Of a stretch of DNA of 64,000 nt, positions 19,467-31,469 are shown in pieces. The number at the start of each line of letters is the position of its first letter. Within the stretch, counting starts at the first letter, position 1. The notes under the pieces are model-generated. The model saw nothing but the letters and a program-made list of their open reading frames with translations. It ran no database searches and was not told where the DNA came from. Source of the stretch: Amycolatopsis sp. WAC 01376 (GTDB lineage: Bacteria; Actinomycetota; Actinomycetes; Mycobacteriales; Pseudonocardiaceae). The stretch is taken from positions 1,426,001 to 1,490,000 of the forward strand of contig NZ_QHKL01000001.1 in NCBI RefSeq assembly GCF_003947415.1, written 5' to 3'. The translations under genes and the position numbers were made by a program.

Positions 19467-20056
19467 GCGAAATCGGCCAGCGGGACTCGCTCACGCGGCG
19501 CCTTCTCGCGCTCGATCCGCCAGTCCTCTTCGAGCACAGAGGCGTCCGCGGGCGAGCCGACGGCGATGGCGACCTTCGGAACGACGTCGTCGGGGAGCCC
19601 GAAGAAGTCCTTCGCAGCTTCAGCGGAGAAGCCCGCCATCTGATGCGCGATCAGGCCGAGGTCGACGGCCTGGAGCACGAGATTCTCGCTCGCCAGCCCC
19701 AGCCCGTACTCGGCGTACGGGACGTCGCCCTTCTCGTTCGTGGTCACCATCACGCCGATCAGCAGCAGCCCGGCGCGATGGGCCCACGCGCGGTTGCCCG
19801 AGTTGAGTGTCGAGAGGATGCGGTCGAACGACGGCGTGCCGCGCAACCCGACCAGGTAGCGGGCGGGCTGGGTGTTGCCGAACGACGGCGCCCAGCGGGC
19901 CGCTTCGAGCAGCGCGCGGAGCTGGTCTTCGGTGACGATCGCTGACTCGTCGTAGGCGCGCGGGCTCCAGCGGTGGGCCAGGATCGACGCGATCGGGATA
20001 CTCGTGTCGGCGGGTTTGTGCACCACTGGACCGTAACAAGGGGTGCTCTCCGTCAC
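19427..20056 (-). CDS. Nitroreductase-family FMN oxidoreductase
   Basis: 209 aa. HRWSPRAYDES near residues 28-38 is the FMN phosphate-binding start of the family, and RWAPSFGNTQPARYLVG near 54 the second signature. Flavin-dependent NAD(P)H reductase of unknown natural substrate. The GTG start at 20056 lies in a dyad TCACTAAAGTGA (20053-20064); a GTG eleven codons later is an alternative. The gene is divergent from lysC. Confidence 0.85.
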   Translation of the reverse strand: MTESTPCYGPVVHKPADTSIPIASILAHRWSPRAYDESAIVTEDQLRALLEAARWAPSFGNTQPARYLVGLRGTPSFDRILSTLNSGNRAWAHRAGLLLIGVMVTTNEKGDVPYAEYGLGLASENLVLQAVDLGLIAHQMAGFSAEAAKDFFGLPDDVVPKVAIAVGSPADASVLEEDWRIEREKAPRERVPLADFAYADAWGTSAFSE

Positions 20057-20250
20057 TAAAGTGAAAGCCCTCCGACTATTTCGTTGGTGTTAAGGAAGAT
20101 TTACTTCCTGGAGTCCTCGAAGCGGTGGTCAGGACCACTTACGAGGGTGGCGAGCGTGCGTGACCCCGGTAGGCTTTCGCCCAAATAAGGGACGCGGGGG
20201 CTCCTCGGTGCCCACCAGGAGCACGCCCGGCCCGTCGAGGAGGTTCGGGC

Positions 20251-22556
<2,306 letters not shown>

Positions 22557-22627
22557 CGCCTGCTGGCTCGACAGCAACTAGAGGACTAATTGCGCCGCGG
22601 CCTCACGCCGTGATGATGGCAAGGTCT

Positions 22628-22677
22628 CGTGAAGGCCTCCTTCCCTACCCTCAAGGTAGTGAAGGAGGCCTTCACGA
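22628..22677. terminator. Long hairpin, family C, after asd
   Basis: Outer 17-base arms at 22628-22644 and 22661-22677 (TCGTGAAGGCCTCCTTC on the left) plus an inner CTACC/GGTAG stem. It lies about 70 bases after asd. Between asd and this hairpin, at 22573-22591, is a truncated family D repeat (CAACTAGAGGACTAATTGCG). The rest of the 368-base gap 22557-22924 shows nothing else. Confidence 0.65.
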
Positions 22678-22924
22678 CATCGCGACCCGGCGCGGGTGGG
22701 ATCGCTTCATCTCACGAGCCAGGAACTCGCCTCGCGCGTCGCCGGGAACCCCGCTGGCAGGACGACAGCGAGCAGCCCGCGAAACGGACCTTCCCCAGAG
22801 TCGGTGTGCATCGGCCCACCGAAACGCTCGTGACTGTCCATTGTGGAGACTGGTAATTGCCTTGTCCGGTTCGCCCGGTCCGGGCATCCTCAAGGACGAC
22901 AAACGTTTCCACGAAGGGAAAATC

Positions 22925-24115
22925 ATGTACACGGCGGTCGAAGGCTCGCGGGTGCCGATCCGGATGTGGGCCGACCCCACATCGGTCGAGGACCAGGCCA
23001 TGCGGCAGCTGCACAACGTCGCCAACCTGCCGTGGGTGCACGGCGTCGCGGTCATGCCCGACGTCCACTACGGCAAGGGCGCGACCGTCGGCAGCGTGAT
23101 CGCGATGCGCGACGCGGTGTCCCCGGCCGCCGTCGGCGTGGACATCGGCTGTGGGATGAGCGCGGTACGGACCTCGCTCACCGCCGCCGATCTGCCCGAC
23201 GACCTGCTGAAGCTCCGCCGCCGGATCGAATCGGCCGTCCCGGTCGGCTTCGGCCTGCACAAGACCCCGGTGAACCCGGCGAAGGTGCACGGTGTCGGTG
23301 GCTGGGACGCGTTCTGGAAGTCCTTCGGCGACCTGCATCCCGGCGTCCAGGACCTGCACGACCGCGCGTCGCGCCAGATCGGGAGCCTCGGCGGCGGCAA
23401 CCACTTCATCGAGGTCTGCCTCGAACAGGGCGGCGACGACGAAGGCCGCGTGTGGCTGATGCTGCACTCGGGTTCGCGCAACATCGGCAAGGAACTCGCG
23501 GAACGGCATATGGCCGTCGCGCGGAAGCTGCCGCACAACGCGGACCTGCCGGATCCGGACCTCGCCGTGTTCGTCGCGGGCACCCCGGAGATGCAGGCGT
23601 ACCGGCGGGACCTGTTCTGGGCGCAGGACTACGCGGCGCGCAACCGCGCCACCATGGTCGCGCTCGTGAAGCAGGCGCTGAAGGACGTCGTCCCGCAGAC
23701 GACGTTCGACGACGCGATCAGCTGCCATCACAATTACGTCGCTGAAGAGACCTACGACGGCGTCGATCTGCTGGTGACCCGCAAGGGCGCGATCCGCGCG
23801 GGTTCGGGTGACCTCGGGATCATCCCGGGCAGCATGGGCACCGGTTCGTACATCGTGCGCGGCCTCGGGAACGCGTCGTCCTTCCAGTCCGCGTCGCACG
23901 GCGCGGGCCGCCGGATGTCGCGGAACAAGGCCAAGAAGCTGTTCACCGCCGAAGACCTCGCCGCGCAGACCGCCGGCGTCGAATGCCGCAAGGACTCCGG
24001 CGTGGTGGACGAGATCCCGGCCGCGTACAAGGACATCGAAACGGTGATCAAGGCGCAGACCGACCTCGTCGAGGTGGTCGCGCATCTGAAGCAGGTCGTC
24101 TGCGTCAAGGGGTGA
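22925..24115 (+). CDS. rtcB: RtcB-family RNA ligase
   Basis: GTP/Mn-dependent ligase joining 2',3'-cyclic phosphate or 3'-phosphate RNA ends to 5'-OH ends. 396 aa. Metal-binding Cys76 in GVDIGCGMS, SLGGGNHFIE near 156, HSGSRNIG near 180, and guanylylated His325 in SHGAGR. The ATG at 22925 is preceded by GAAGGGAAAATC. An open frame continues upstream but lacks family similarity. No RtcR or tRNA-splicing partner is nearby. Confidence 0.93.
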   Translation: MYTAVEGSRVPIRMWADPTSVEDQAMRQLHNVANLPWVHGVAVMPDVHYGKGATVGSVIAMRDAVSPAAVGVDIGCGMSAVRTSLTAADLPDDLLKLRRRIESAVPVGFGLHKTPVNPAKVHGVGGWDAFWKSFGDLHPGVQDLHDRASRQIGSLGGGNHFIEVCLEQGGDDEGRVWLMLHSGSRNIGKELAERHMAVARKLPHNADLPDPDLAVFVAGTPEMQAYRRDLFWAQDYAARNRATMVALVKQALKDVVPQTTFDDAISCHHNYVAEETYDGVDLLVTRKGAIRAGSGDLGIIPGSMGTGSYIVRGLGNASSFQSASHGAGRRMSRNKAKKLFTAEDLAAQTAGVECRKDSGVVDEIPAAYKDIETVIKAQTDLVEVVAHLKQVVCVKG

Positions 24116-24177
24116 AGCGGGGTGGTGTGCCGGGGGAACCCGACATACCACCCACGTTTCTCGCTACTGTGGTTCCT

Positions 24178-24549
24178 ATGAAGAGGTTGGGAATCGCGGC
24201 GCTACTGGCGGCCGCCGGACTTGCGCTGGCGGGCTGCAGCGAGGTCACGAACGCCGTCGATCAGACGAACAAGGCCGCGACGAAGGTCGGCGCGTGCGCC
24301 GAGGCACTCAGCCTCGTCGACCTCAACCCGGACCCGGCGACCATCAAGGAGCGGGCCGCGGACAAGGAAAAACGCCTGCGTGAGCTGGCGAACAGCGTCG
24401 GCGAGCAGAACGTGGCGGGCGCGCTCACCGGCATGGCCGACTCGTATCTGCAGGTCCAGAAGGAGAACATCCAGGACGCGGGCAAGATCGCGGACTGGAC
24501 CAAGCGCAACATCGAGCGGGTCGACGCCCTCCGGAAGGTCTGCGCCTAG
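24178..24549 (+). CDS. Small lipoprotein, unknown function
   Basis: 123 aa. Signal peptide with lipobox LALAGC (Cys near residue 20), so predicted to be anchored outside the membrane. The mature part is mostly helical and charged, with a second Cys pair (GACAEAL and the C-terminal KVCA) that could form a disulfide. I do not recognise a named family. Confidence 0.75.
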   Translation: MKRLGIAALLAAAGLALAGCSEVTNAVDQTNKAATKVGACAEALSLVDLNPDPATIKERAADKEKRLRELANSVGEQNVAGALTGMADSYLQVQKENIQDAGKIADWTKRNIERVDALRKVCA

Positions 24550-24558
24550 CCCCATCTC

Positions 24559-24620
24559 GCGTTTAGTCCTCTGAATGCGGTAGTTGCCCGCGCAACTACC
24601 GCATTCAGAGGACTAAACGC
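24559..24620. repeat. Long hairpin, family D
   Basis: Perfect 29-base arms (24559-24587, 24592-24620) with loop CCGC, sitting exactly between the convergent lipoprotein gene (10 bases away) and the MFS gene (1 base away). The left arm begins GCGTTTAGTCCTCTGAATGC. A near-copy is at 47063 and fragments are at 9089 and 22573. Confidence 0.8.
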
Positions 24621-24621
24621 A

Positions 24622-25818
24622 TCAGGAGGAAGTGAGCGCGGGCACCTGGGCGGGGGTACGGGAGCGACGCCAGAACAAGCCGACCGCGGCGATCATCAGC
24701 GCGCCCAGCGCCGAGGCCGCGAATCCCCAGCCCGGGCTGGAATGGTCGATCACGAACCCGATGATCGGGCTCCCGATCGCCAGCCCGATCCTGCTGGCCG
24801 CGTCGAGCAGGCCCATCGCCTCGCCGCGCACCCGCGGCGGTGCCGCCGCGCTGACCGTCTCCGTGCTCGCCGCGAGCGTCGGCGCGCACAGCACGTTGCT
24901 CGGGAACAGCACGATCGCCAGTAGCCACCACGGCCCGGCGATCAGCCCGACCGGCAGGGTGAGCACCGCGAGCAGCAGCATCAGCGTGCCCTGCGAGAGC
25001 GACCGCCGGACCGCGCCGTCGACCTTGCCGCCGAGCACGGACGCGACGCACATCACCGTGATCAACAGTCCGGACCAGGCGATGTCGCCGCTCGCGCGCA
25101 GCGTCGCCAAGGCGGCGAGTTCCATGCCGACCAGGCAGAACAGCGCGCCGGCGGCGATGAACATCGCCATCACGAGTCGTCCGGTGAGCCAGCTTCGGAC
25201 GGTCGGCCGTTCCCCGGTGAACACGCCGGCGTCGGCTTCGGCGCGGATCGGCGGGTTCTGCCGGTAGATCAGCGTCGCCGAAAGCGCGAAGCAGACTCCG
25301 ATACCGGTGAGCGCGTAAACCGCGGGCAGTTGCGTGATCGCCATGATCCCGGCCGACGGCCCGATCATGAACGACGCTTCCACCAGGATCGTGTCCAGCG
25401 AGTAGGCCGCCCGCCGCTGCTCCAGCGGCACGAGCGCGGTGAGCACCAGCCGCGCGAGCGTTCCGGCGGGCACCGACAGCACACCCGCGGGGAGCGCGAC
25501 CACCAGCAGCACCTGATACGGCAGATGCGGCGCGCTGATCCAGAACGTCGTCGAGGCCAGCCCGCAGATCGCGACCACCGGCCGCAGCCCGTAGCGGTCG
25601 ACGTACCGGCCGACGAGTGGTGCCCCGATCGCGCTGCCGAGGGTGGTGGCGGCGCCGACCAGCCCGGCCGCGCCGTAGCCGCGGCCGAGATCGTTGACCA
25701 CGTACAGCGTCATCGTCACGCCCATGGCCGTCATCGGGAGCCGCGCCAGGAACATCAGCAGCATCGAGCTGGGAACTCCGGGCACGGCTAACACGCGACG
25801 GTACGGAGCGAGGGCCAT
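24622..25818 (-). CDS. MFS transporter
   Basis: 398 aa, about 12 helices. GRYVDRYGLRPVVAICG near residues 70-86 is the MFS loop 2-3 motif. The protein resembles predicted efflux MFS proteins (similar to the one at 50126-51400, which shares ARLPM/ARLPI and VRGRYVDRYG-like loops). Divergent from katA. Substrate unknown. Confidence 0.85.
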   Translation of the reverse strand: MALAPYRRVLAVPGVPSSMLLMFLARLPMTAMGVTMTLYVVNDLGRGYGAAGLVGAATTLGSAIGAPLVGRYVDRYGLRPVVAICGLASTTFWISAPHLPYQVLLVVALPAGVLSVPAGTLARLVLTALVPLEQRRAAYSLDTILVEASFMIGPSAGIMAITQLPAVYALTGIGVCFALSATLIYRQNPPIRAEADAGVFTGERPTVRSWLTGRLVMAMFIAAGALFCLVGMELAALATLRASGDIAWSGLLITVMCVASVLGGKVDGAVRRSLSQGTLMLLLAVLTLPVGLIAGPWWLLAIVLFPSNVLCAPTLAASTETVSAAAPPRVRGEAMGLLDAASRIGLAIGSPIIGFVIDHSSPGWGFAASALGALMIAAVGLFWRRSRTPAQVPALTSS

Positions 25819-25970
25819 ACGTCCGATGAGAACGTAACTTGGTACGCGCGTGCAACTTTATTTCGCGGTGTCCGTCACCCGACCCGGGATGTTTTCTTGA
25901 CTGATTCCAGATTGCGCGAGAGGGTGGAGGGAGCTGACCGCTCCACCACCACGAACCAGGAGGCACCTGC

Positions 25971-27413
25971 GTGAGCTTGCCGACCACGAACAACGTGGGC
26001 ATCCCCGTCGCGAGCGACAACGACTCGCTGACGGTGGGCGCCAACGGCCCGATCCTGCTCCAGGACCACTACCTGATCGAGAAGAACGCCCAGTTCAACC
26101 GGGAGCGCGTGCCGGAACGCGTCGTCCACGCCAAGGGCGGCGGCGCGCACGGGTTCCTCGAGGTCACCGAAGACGTCAGCCAGTTCACGAAGGCCGCGCT
26201 CTTCCAGCCGGGTGTGCGCACGGAGAGCCTGGCCCGCTTCTCGTCGGTCGCCGGCGAGAACGGCTCGCCCGACACGTGGCGCGACCCGCGCGGCTTCGCG
26301 GTGAAGTTCTACACCTCCGAGGGCAACTACGACCTCGTCGGCAACAACACCCCGGTGTTCTTCATCCGCGACCCGATCAAGTTCCCCGACTTCATCCACT
26401 CGCAGAAGCGCCGCGCCGACAACCACCTGCGCGACCACGACATCCAGTGGGACTTCTGGACGCTGCGGCCCGAGTCCGCGCACCAGGTCACCTGGCTGAT
26501 GGGCGACCGCGGCATCCCGTCGAACTGGCGCGAGATGGACGGCTTCGGCTCGCACACCTATCTGTGGGAGAACGCCGGCGGCGAGAAGTTCTGGGTCAAG
26601 TACCACTTCAAGACCGACCAGGGCATCGGCTACCTGCCGCAGGCCGACGCCGACCGCATCGCGGGCGAGGACTCGGACTACTACATCCGCGACCTGTTCA
26701 AGAACATCAAGCAGGGCAACCACCCCAGCTGGACGTTGTACGTCCAGGTGATGCCGTACGCCGAAGCCGCGGACTACCGCTTCAACCCGTTCGACCTGAC
26801 CAAGGTGTGGCCGAAGAGCGACTACCCGCTGATCAAGGTCGGTCGCTGGGTGCTCGACCGCAATCCGGCGAACTACTTCGCGGAGATCGAGCAGGCCGCG
26901 TTCGAGCCGTCCAACCTGGTGCCGGGCATCGGCCCGTCGCCGGACAAGATGCTGCAGGGCCGCCTGTTCGCGTACCCGGACGCCCACCGCTACCGGATCG
27001 GCGCGAACTACACGCAGCTGCCGGTCAACGCGCCGAAGTCCCCGGTCAACAGCTACTCGCGCGACGGCGCGATGCGCTACAACAACCCGGGCGACCCGGT
27101 GTACGCGCCGAACTCCTACGGCGGCCCGCACGCCAGCGCGGAGATCGCTTCCGAGACCGCGTCGGGCTACGGCGTCGAGGACGAGGTCATCCGGTCGGCG
27201 TACAAGCTCCACGCCGAGGACGACGACTTCGGCCAGCCGGGCACGCTCGTCCGCGAGGTGATGGACGACGAGCAGCGTGAGCGGCTCGCGAACAACATCA
27301 TCGGCCACGCCTCGAACGACGTCTCGCGGCCGGTGCTCGAGCGCGTCTTCGAGTACTGGCGGAACGTCGACAAGGACCTCGGCGACAAGGTCGCGGACGC
27401 CTTCCGCGAGTGA
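25971..27413 (+). CDS. katA: Monofunctional heme catalase
   Basis: Breaks down hydrogen peroxide. 480 aa, a small-subunit (clade 3) size. Distal His53 in [33 protein letters not shown] near 84, Asn in [12 protein letters not shown] near 126, and heme-ligand Tyr335 in [17 protein letters not shown] start at 25971 with CAGGAGG about 8 bases upstream. A 15-bp terminator follows. The upstream 152 bases separate it from the divergent MFS gene; no regulator is adjacent. Confidence 0.96.
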   Translation: MSLPTTNNVGIPVASDNDSLTVGANGPILLQDHYLIEKNAQFNRERVPERVVHAKGGGAHGFLEVTEDVSQFTKAALFQPGVRTESLARFSSVAGENGSPDTWRDPRGFAVKFYTSEGNYDLVGNNTPVFFIRDPIKFPDFIHSQKRRADNHLRDHDIQWDFWTLRPESAHQVTWLMGDRGIPSNWREMDGFGSHTYLWENAGGEKFWVKYHFKTDQGIGYLPQADADRIAGEDSDYYIRDLFKNIKQGNHPSWTLYVQVMPYAEAADYRFNPFDLTKVWPKSDYPLIKVGRWVLDRNPANYFAEIEQAAFEPSNLVPGIGPSPDKMLQGRLFAYPDAHRYRIGANYTQLPVNAPKSPVNSYSRDGAMRYNNPGDPVYAPNSYGGPHASAEIASETASGYGVEDEVIRSAYKLHAEDDDFGQPGTLVREVMDDEQRERLANNIIGHASNDVSRPVLERVFEYWRNVDKDLGDKVADAFRE

Positions 27414-27446
27414 AGAACCTCTCCTGGAGAGGCTGCTCCCACCACT

Positions 27447-27478
27447 GAACGCCCCCGGTGCAGGCACCGGGGGCGTTC
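27447..27478 (+). terminator. Terminator hairpin of katA
   Basis: GAACGCCCCCGGTGC (27447-27461) pairs with GCACCGGGGGCGTTC (27464-27478), 34 bases after the katA stop. A GC-rich stem with a very short loop and only a weak T-run after it. Confidence 0.8.
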
Positions 27479-27847
27479 CCATGTCCCCACTCGCATGTGA
27501 AACCAGAAGGTGGCGTGGCGTGCGTGGGGGACAACCCGAGTGGAGCAGTGCGACACGCCTGTCCGACGGAGTGATGAAGCGAAACGATCACCGTTTACAC
27601 CGCTGTGGGTGAACGAACCGCACTACCGTGTCGATCGGTCACAGGTGGTCATAAAACCGCGGGAAAATGATGATCTTCAGGGGGAAGCACAAGATTTCGA
27701 CGTTAATCAATTGCGGGGGTCTTCCCCTGGAATGAATCCGGCACGTAAGGGTTGGAAAACTGTCCTAACCGGTGATCGGGTGGTGTTCGGCCGATACGGC
27801 GGGTATCGATTTACCTCGTCAGGTCCCAGAGGCCAGGAGGTAAGGGA
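27479..27847 (+). promoter_or_regulatory. Long gene-free leader before a secreted-protein gene
   Basis: About 370 bases without a supported gene. GC is locally lower (GGGAAAATGATGATCTTC, GACGTTAATCAATTG around 27658-27712) than in neighbours, and there is a small hairpin GGGGG..CCCC (27714-27730). It probably contains the promoter and a long 5' UTR of the next gene, whose AGGAGG is at 27834-27839. Confidence 0.4.
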
Positions 27848-28378
27848 ATGAAAGGCAACATTGCCCGGACGATTGCCGCGGTCGCCGCAGGCAGTCTGTT
27901 GGCGGTGGCCTCAGCCGGCGCCGCTACGGCTAGCACCGATGGTGGAAAGGGCTCGTCGAACACACAGGCGCTCGCCGCGCAGGTGCTGCAGATGCGAGAC
28001 GGCCTCACCAAGGTGGCCTACGCCGGAGACGTCGCCAAGACGCGGGCGGACTTGGACAAGCTCAGCCCCGTCCTCGGCGACATCGCCGCGGGCAAGCGCT
28101 ACCAGATCCAGACCGAGACCCAGAAGCTCGGCGACCTGGCACAGGGCCGTTCCGTCGAGACCGGCAGGCTGCTGGCCGACCCGACGGCCAAGGCCCGTCA
28201 GCTGCCGCCGTTGCCGGTGCCGATCCCGTCGCTTCCGGACCTGCCCGGACCGCTGAAGATCGTCAGTGACCTGGTGAAAGCCCTGCTCACGGCCGTGACC
28301 GGCATTCTTGCCGGGCTGCTCGGCGGACTCCCTGTCCCGCCGCTGCCGGTCCCACCCGTCCCGCTTCCCACGCCGTAG
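27848..28378 (+). CDS. Secreted protein with proline-rich C-terminus
   Basis: 176 aa. Typical Sec signal peptide (residues 1-29, cleavage near ATAS). The middle is helical (residues 40-115). The end has a hydrophobic helix (LVKALLTAVTGILAGLLGGL) framed by Pro-rich stretches (PPLPVPIPSLPDLPGP; VPPLPVPPVPLPTP). The AGGAGG before the ATG is strong. Function unknown; surface-exposed or wall-associated by inference. Confidence 0.75.
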   Translation: MKGNIARTIAAVAAGSLLAVASAGAATASTDGGKGSSNTQALAAQVLQMRDGLTKVAYAGDVAKTRADLDKLSPVLGDIAAGKRYQIQTETQKLGDLAQGRSVETGRLLADPTAKARQLPPLPVPIPSLPDLPGPLKIVSDLVKALLTAVTGILAGLLGGLPVPPLPVPPVPLPTP

Positions 28379-28438
28379 AGGAGACCGAAAATCGTCAGGG
28401 TTCGCCGTGCAGGGCGGCGGGCCACGATATGGGGGCCG

Positions 28439-28474
28439 GAGCCCGAGTGGGGACATTTCTCCTCACTCGGGCTC
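28439..28474. terminator. Bidirectional terminator hairpin
   Basis: GAGCCCGAGTG (28439-28449) pairs with CACTCGGGCTC (28464-28474), loop 14 bases, between the convergent secreted-protein gene and the esterase gene. Confidence 0.75.
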
Positions 28475-28480
28475 TGGCTT

Positions 28481-29527
28481 TCACTTCGGAGCGAGGCCCA
28501 GCCGCAGGGCTCCCGCCGCTTCGGCCGTCGCCTCGCGGAACCGCCGCCCGACGCCGAGGAAGTTGATGTACCCGTGGATCAGGTCCGGCTGGCGGCTGAG
28601 CGCCACCGGCACCCCGGCCTTCCGCAATTTCTCCGCGTAAGCCTCACCCTCGTCGCGCAGCGGGTCGAAACCGGCCGTCGCGATATACGCGGGCGGCAAT
28701 CCGGAAACGTCGCCGTGCAGCGGTGACAGTTTCGGGTTGTACAGATCGGTGCCTTTCGGCACGTAATGGCCTTCGAACCAGGTCATATCCGTATCGGTGA
28801 GGAACAGGTCCTCCGCGAACAATTCCCGGGAGCGGCGGCGCACGGTGAAATCGGTCGCCGGATAGAACAGCAGCTGGAACGCCGGGACTCCGCCGCCGCG
28901 TTTCACCGCCTGCTGTGCCGTGACCGCCGCCAGGTTCCCGCCCGCGCTGTCGCCGCCGACGGCGATGCGCGCCGGGTCGGCGCCCAGGTCGCGTGCCTTC
29001 GCGAAGGCGTACTCGAACGCCGCGATCGCGTCTTCGGTGGCGCCGGGGAACCGCGTCTCCGGCGCGAGCCGGTACTCCACCGAAAGAACCCGCACTCCCG
29101 CCTGTTTCGCCAGGTAGCGGACGGTGTTGTCGTGCGAGGCGCGGCTGCCGACCACCCAGCCGCCGCCGTGGAAGAACACCAGCAGCCCGGACGGATCCGG
29201 CAGCCCGGCCGGTGTGTAGAGCGTGGCGGGCACGTCGCCGTCACCCGTCGGGATGAGCAGCTCCCGGGTGGCGACCGGTTCGATCGTCGGCCCGCTGACC
29301 AGATGCCTGCTGGCCAGGAGCATGCTGCGCGACTCTTCGACGCTTCCCCGCACCAGCGACGCCTTCGCCAGCTTCTGCAGGCGGAGCAGAAGCTGGGCGT
29401 CCAGCGCGAGTTCCTGTCCGTCGAGGCGGAGCGGCGGCCCGGCGATAGCCCTTCTGACCGGCTTCGGGAGCCAGAACGCCAGCTGCGAAAACGCGGCCTC
29501 GGCACGGATCTGGAGCGGTATCGCCAT
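28481..29527 (-). CDS. Alpha/beta-hydrolase, hormone-sensitive-lipase (HSL) family
   Basis: 348 aa. Oxyanion motif FFHGGGWVVG near residue 114, nucleophile elbow VGGDSAGGN near 190, and the catalytic His in LIHGYINFLG near the C-terminus: the HSL family triad. It is predicted to hydrolyse esters or lactones in the cytoplasm. It is monocistronic. Confidence 0.88.
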   Translation of the reverse strand: MAIPLQIRAEAAFSQLAFWLPKPVRRAIAGPPLRLDGQELALDAQLLLRLQKLAKASLVRGSVEESRSMLLASRHLVSGPTIEPVATRELLIPTGDGDVPATLYTPAGLPDPSGLLVFFHGGGWVVGSRASHDNTVRYLAKQAGVRVLSVEYRLAPETRFPGATEDAIAAFEYAFAKARDLGADPARIAVGGDSAGGNLAAVTAQQAVKRGGGVPAFQLLFYPATDFTVRRRSRELFAEDLFLTDTDMTWFEGHYVPKGTDLYNPKLSPLHGDVSGLPPAYIATAGFDPLRDEGEAYAEKLRKAGVPVALSRQPDLIHGYINFLGVGRRFREATAEAAGALRLGLAPK

Positions 29528-29641
29528 GCTTCCTCCTGGGGGCTTCCGGTCAGGTTACTTTCGAGTAGGTATGCCGTCCAGCGGGAACCGGCGCCATTGC
29601 GGCGAACGGGTGTGACGCAGACCTCCGTTCCAGATCCTGGT

Positions 29642-29659
29642 CCTCCACTTAAGTAGAGG
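29642..29659. promoter_or_regulatory. Dyad upstream of the FMN reductase gene
   Basis: CCTCCACTTAAGTAGAGG is an 18-bp dyad with one mismatch per arm, centred on CTTAAG, 16 bases before the start codon of the next gene. A candidate operator for an unknown regulator. Confidence 0.4.
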
Positions 29660-29675
29660 GGTTAGCCTCGAAAGC

Positions 29676-30251
29676 GTGACTTCGACGAACGCGGTGCATG
29701 TCCTCGGTATCGGCGGCTCCCTGCGGGAGGGCTCGCAATCCGAGCGCGCGCTGCGCATCGCGCTCGGTAGCGCGGCCGAAGCGGGAGTCACCACCGAGCT
29801 GATCTCCGGTCCCGAGCTGGTGCTGCCGTTCTACGACACCGCGTTGGACGAACGACACGAGCGGGCCGTGCGCCTGGTCGAGGCGATCCGCCGCGCCGAC
29901 GGGATCATCGTGGTCTCACCCGGCTACCACGGCGCGTTGTCCGGCCTGGTCAAGAACGCCCTGGATTACGTCGAAGACCTCCGTGACGACGCCCGGCCGT
30001 ACCTCGACGGCCGCGCGGTCGGCCTCGCCGCCGTCGCGTTCGGCTGGCAGGCGGCGGTCACCACGCTGGAGCAGCTGCGCACGATCACGCACGCGCTGCG
30101 CGGCTGGGCCACCCCATTGGGTGGTTCCATCAACACCGCGGAGACCAAGTTCGACGAAGCGGGCGGCGCCTCGGACGAGAAGAGCGTCCGCACGCTTCGC
30201 CTGATCGGAACCCAGGTCGCCGAGTTCGCCCTGAGTCGCGCCGGTCACTAG
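29676..30251 (+). CDS. NADPH-dependent FMN reductase
   Basis: 191 aa flavodoxin-like fold. GIGGSLREGSQS near residues 11-22 binds FMN phosphate and SPGYHGALSGLVKNALDY near 81-98 is the family signature. GTG start at 29676. Predicted to supply reduced flavin or to reduce quinones/azo compounds. It is next to Ohr and Dps, which suggests oxidative stress. Confidence 0.86.
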   Translation: MTSTNAVHVLGIGGSLREGSQSERALRIALGSAAEAGVTTELISGPELVLPFYDTALDERHERAVRLVEAIRRADGIIVVSPGYHGALSGLVKNALDYVEDLRDDARPYLDGRAVGLAAVAFGWQAAVTTLEQLRTITHALRGWATPLGGSINTAETKFDEAGGASDEKSVRTLRLIGTQVAEFALSRAGH

Positions 30252-30390
30252 CCGGTTTGCCTCCGTCATCGTCCGGGTAATTCCCGGACGTGATGCCTGC
30301 CATGGGGTGGCAAGGTTTCGCGGTTGCGGGACGTTGACACCGAAGAGACGCTCAACGGGGCGTGTCTTGAGACCAGGAGGTAGGCGAAGA

Positions 30391-30813
30391 ATGGCTGAGG
30401 CTCTGTACACCGCTGTGGCCACCGCTCGCGGCGACGGCCGCAACGGTGAGGTCACGTCCTCTGACGGCGTCATCGACGAGTCGTTGGCGATCCCGAAGGA
30501 GATGGGCGGGCCGGGCGGGGACAAGACGAACCCCGAGCAGCTCTTCGCCGCCGGCTATTCCGCCTGCTTCCACTCCGCGTTGCAGCTCGTCGCGCGCCAG
30601 GCGAAGGTGACGCTGGACGGCTCCACCGTGACCGCCGAGGTCAGCGTGCTCAAGCAGGGCGAAGGCTTCGGTCTCGGTGTGGCGCTCAACGTTTCGCTGC
30701 CCGGCCTGGAGCAGGCGCAGGCCGATCAGCTCGTCGAGCAGGCGCACCAGGTGTGCCCCTACTCGAACGCGACCCGCGGCAACATCGAGGTCGCGCTGTC
30801 CGCGACGGTCTGA
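30391..30813 (+). CDS. ohr: Organic hydroperoxide resistance protein
   Basis: Reduces organic hydroperoxides. 140 aa, normal Ohr length. Catalytic Cys pair Cys59 (YSACFHSA) and Cys122 (QVCPYSNATRGN), which tells Ohr from OsmC. The ATG is preceded by CCAGGAGG about 11 bases upstream. No OhrR gene is adjacent. Confidence 0.94.
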   Translation: MAEALYTAVATARGDGRNGEVTSSDGVIDESLAIPKEMGGPGGDKTNPEQLFAAGYSACFHSALQLVARQAKVTLDGSTVTAEVSVLKQGEGFGLGVALNVSLPGLEQAQADQLVEQAHQVCPYSNATRGNIEVALSATV

Positions 30814-30870
30814 TCCCGGCCGCGGCAGGTCCATTCCCGAACCGGCTAGTTTCTGAAAGGAAGACCGAAT

Positions 30871-31347
30871 ATGAGCAAGTCTCCGATCAAGAGTCCGCTG
30901 AGCGAAGCCGACAAGGAGATCACCGGTAACGCCTTGCAGGCCACGCTGGTCGATCTGGTGGATCTGTCGCTGATCGCGAAGCAGGCCCACTGGAACGTCG
31001 TCGGCGCGAACTTCCGCAGCGCGCACCTCCAGCTCGACGAGCTGGTCGCCACCGCGCGCCAGTACGTCGACGAGGTCGCCGAACGCGCCAACGCCATCGG
31101 CATCTCGCCGAACGGCCAGGCGAAGGTCGTCGTGGAGAGCTCCGGCCTGCCGGACTACCCCGACAACTGGCAGTCCGTCGAGGCCACGGTCGCCGCGATC
31201 GTCGACATCCTCGCCACGCTGATCGAGCGGCTGCGCAAGCGCATCGACGAGACCGACAAGAGCGACCTGGTCACCCAGGACCTGCTCATCGAGATCACCC
31301 AGGAGCTCGAGAAGGCGCACTGGATGTGGCAGGCGCAGCAGGCCTGA
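30871..31347 (+). CDS. dps: Dps-family ferritin-like protein
   Basis: 158 aa, four-helix ferritin fold forming a 12-mer that stores iron and protects DNA. QAHWNVVGANFRSAHLQLDEL near residues 38-58 contains the ferroxidase His and Asp/Glu of the Dps signature. A ribosome-binding site AAAGGAAG precedes the ATG. Follows ohr by 57 bases. Confidence 0.92.
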   Translation: MSKSPIKSPLSEADKEITGNALQATLVDLVDLSLIAKQAHWNVVGANFRSAHLQLDELVATARQYVDEVAERANAIGISPNGQAKVVVESSGLPDYPDNWQSVEATVAAIVDILATLIERLRKRIDETDKSDLVTQDLLIEITQELEKAHWMWQAQQA

Positions 31348-31362
31348 CCCGCCGGTCCCGAA

Positions 31363-31417
31363 TGCTATGAACGGACCGTTCCTTGCCAAATTTGCAAGGA
31401 ACGGTCCGTTCATTGCA
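31363..31417. repeat. Hairpin, family B, imperfect copy
   Basis: Arms 31363-31390 and 31391-31417 pair with one mismatch and one bulged C. Centre CCAAATTTGC; inner dyad GAACGGaCCGTTC. It lies 15 bases after dps. Confidence 0.7.
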
Positions 31418-31469
31418 CGTCGGGGGCGATCGAGGTGCCCCCGTCGGCGTCCCGGGCTACGTTCGGTCC

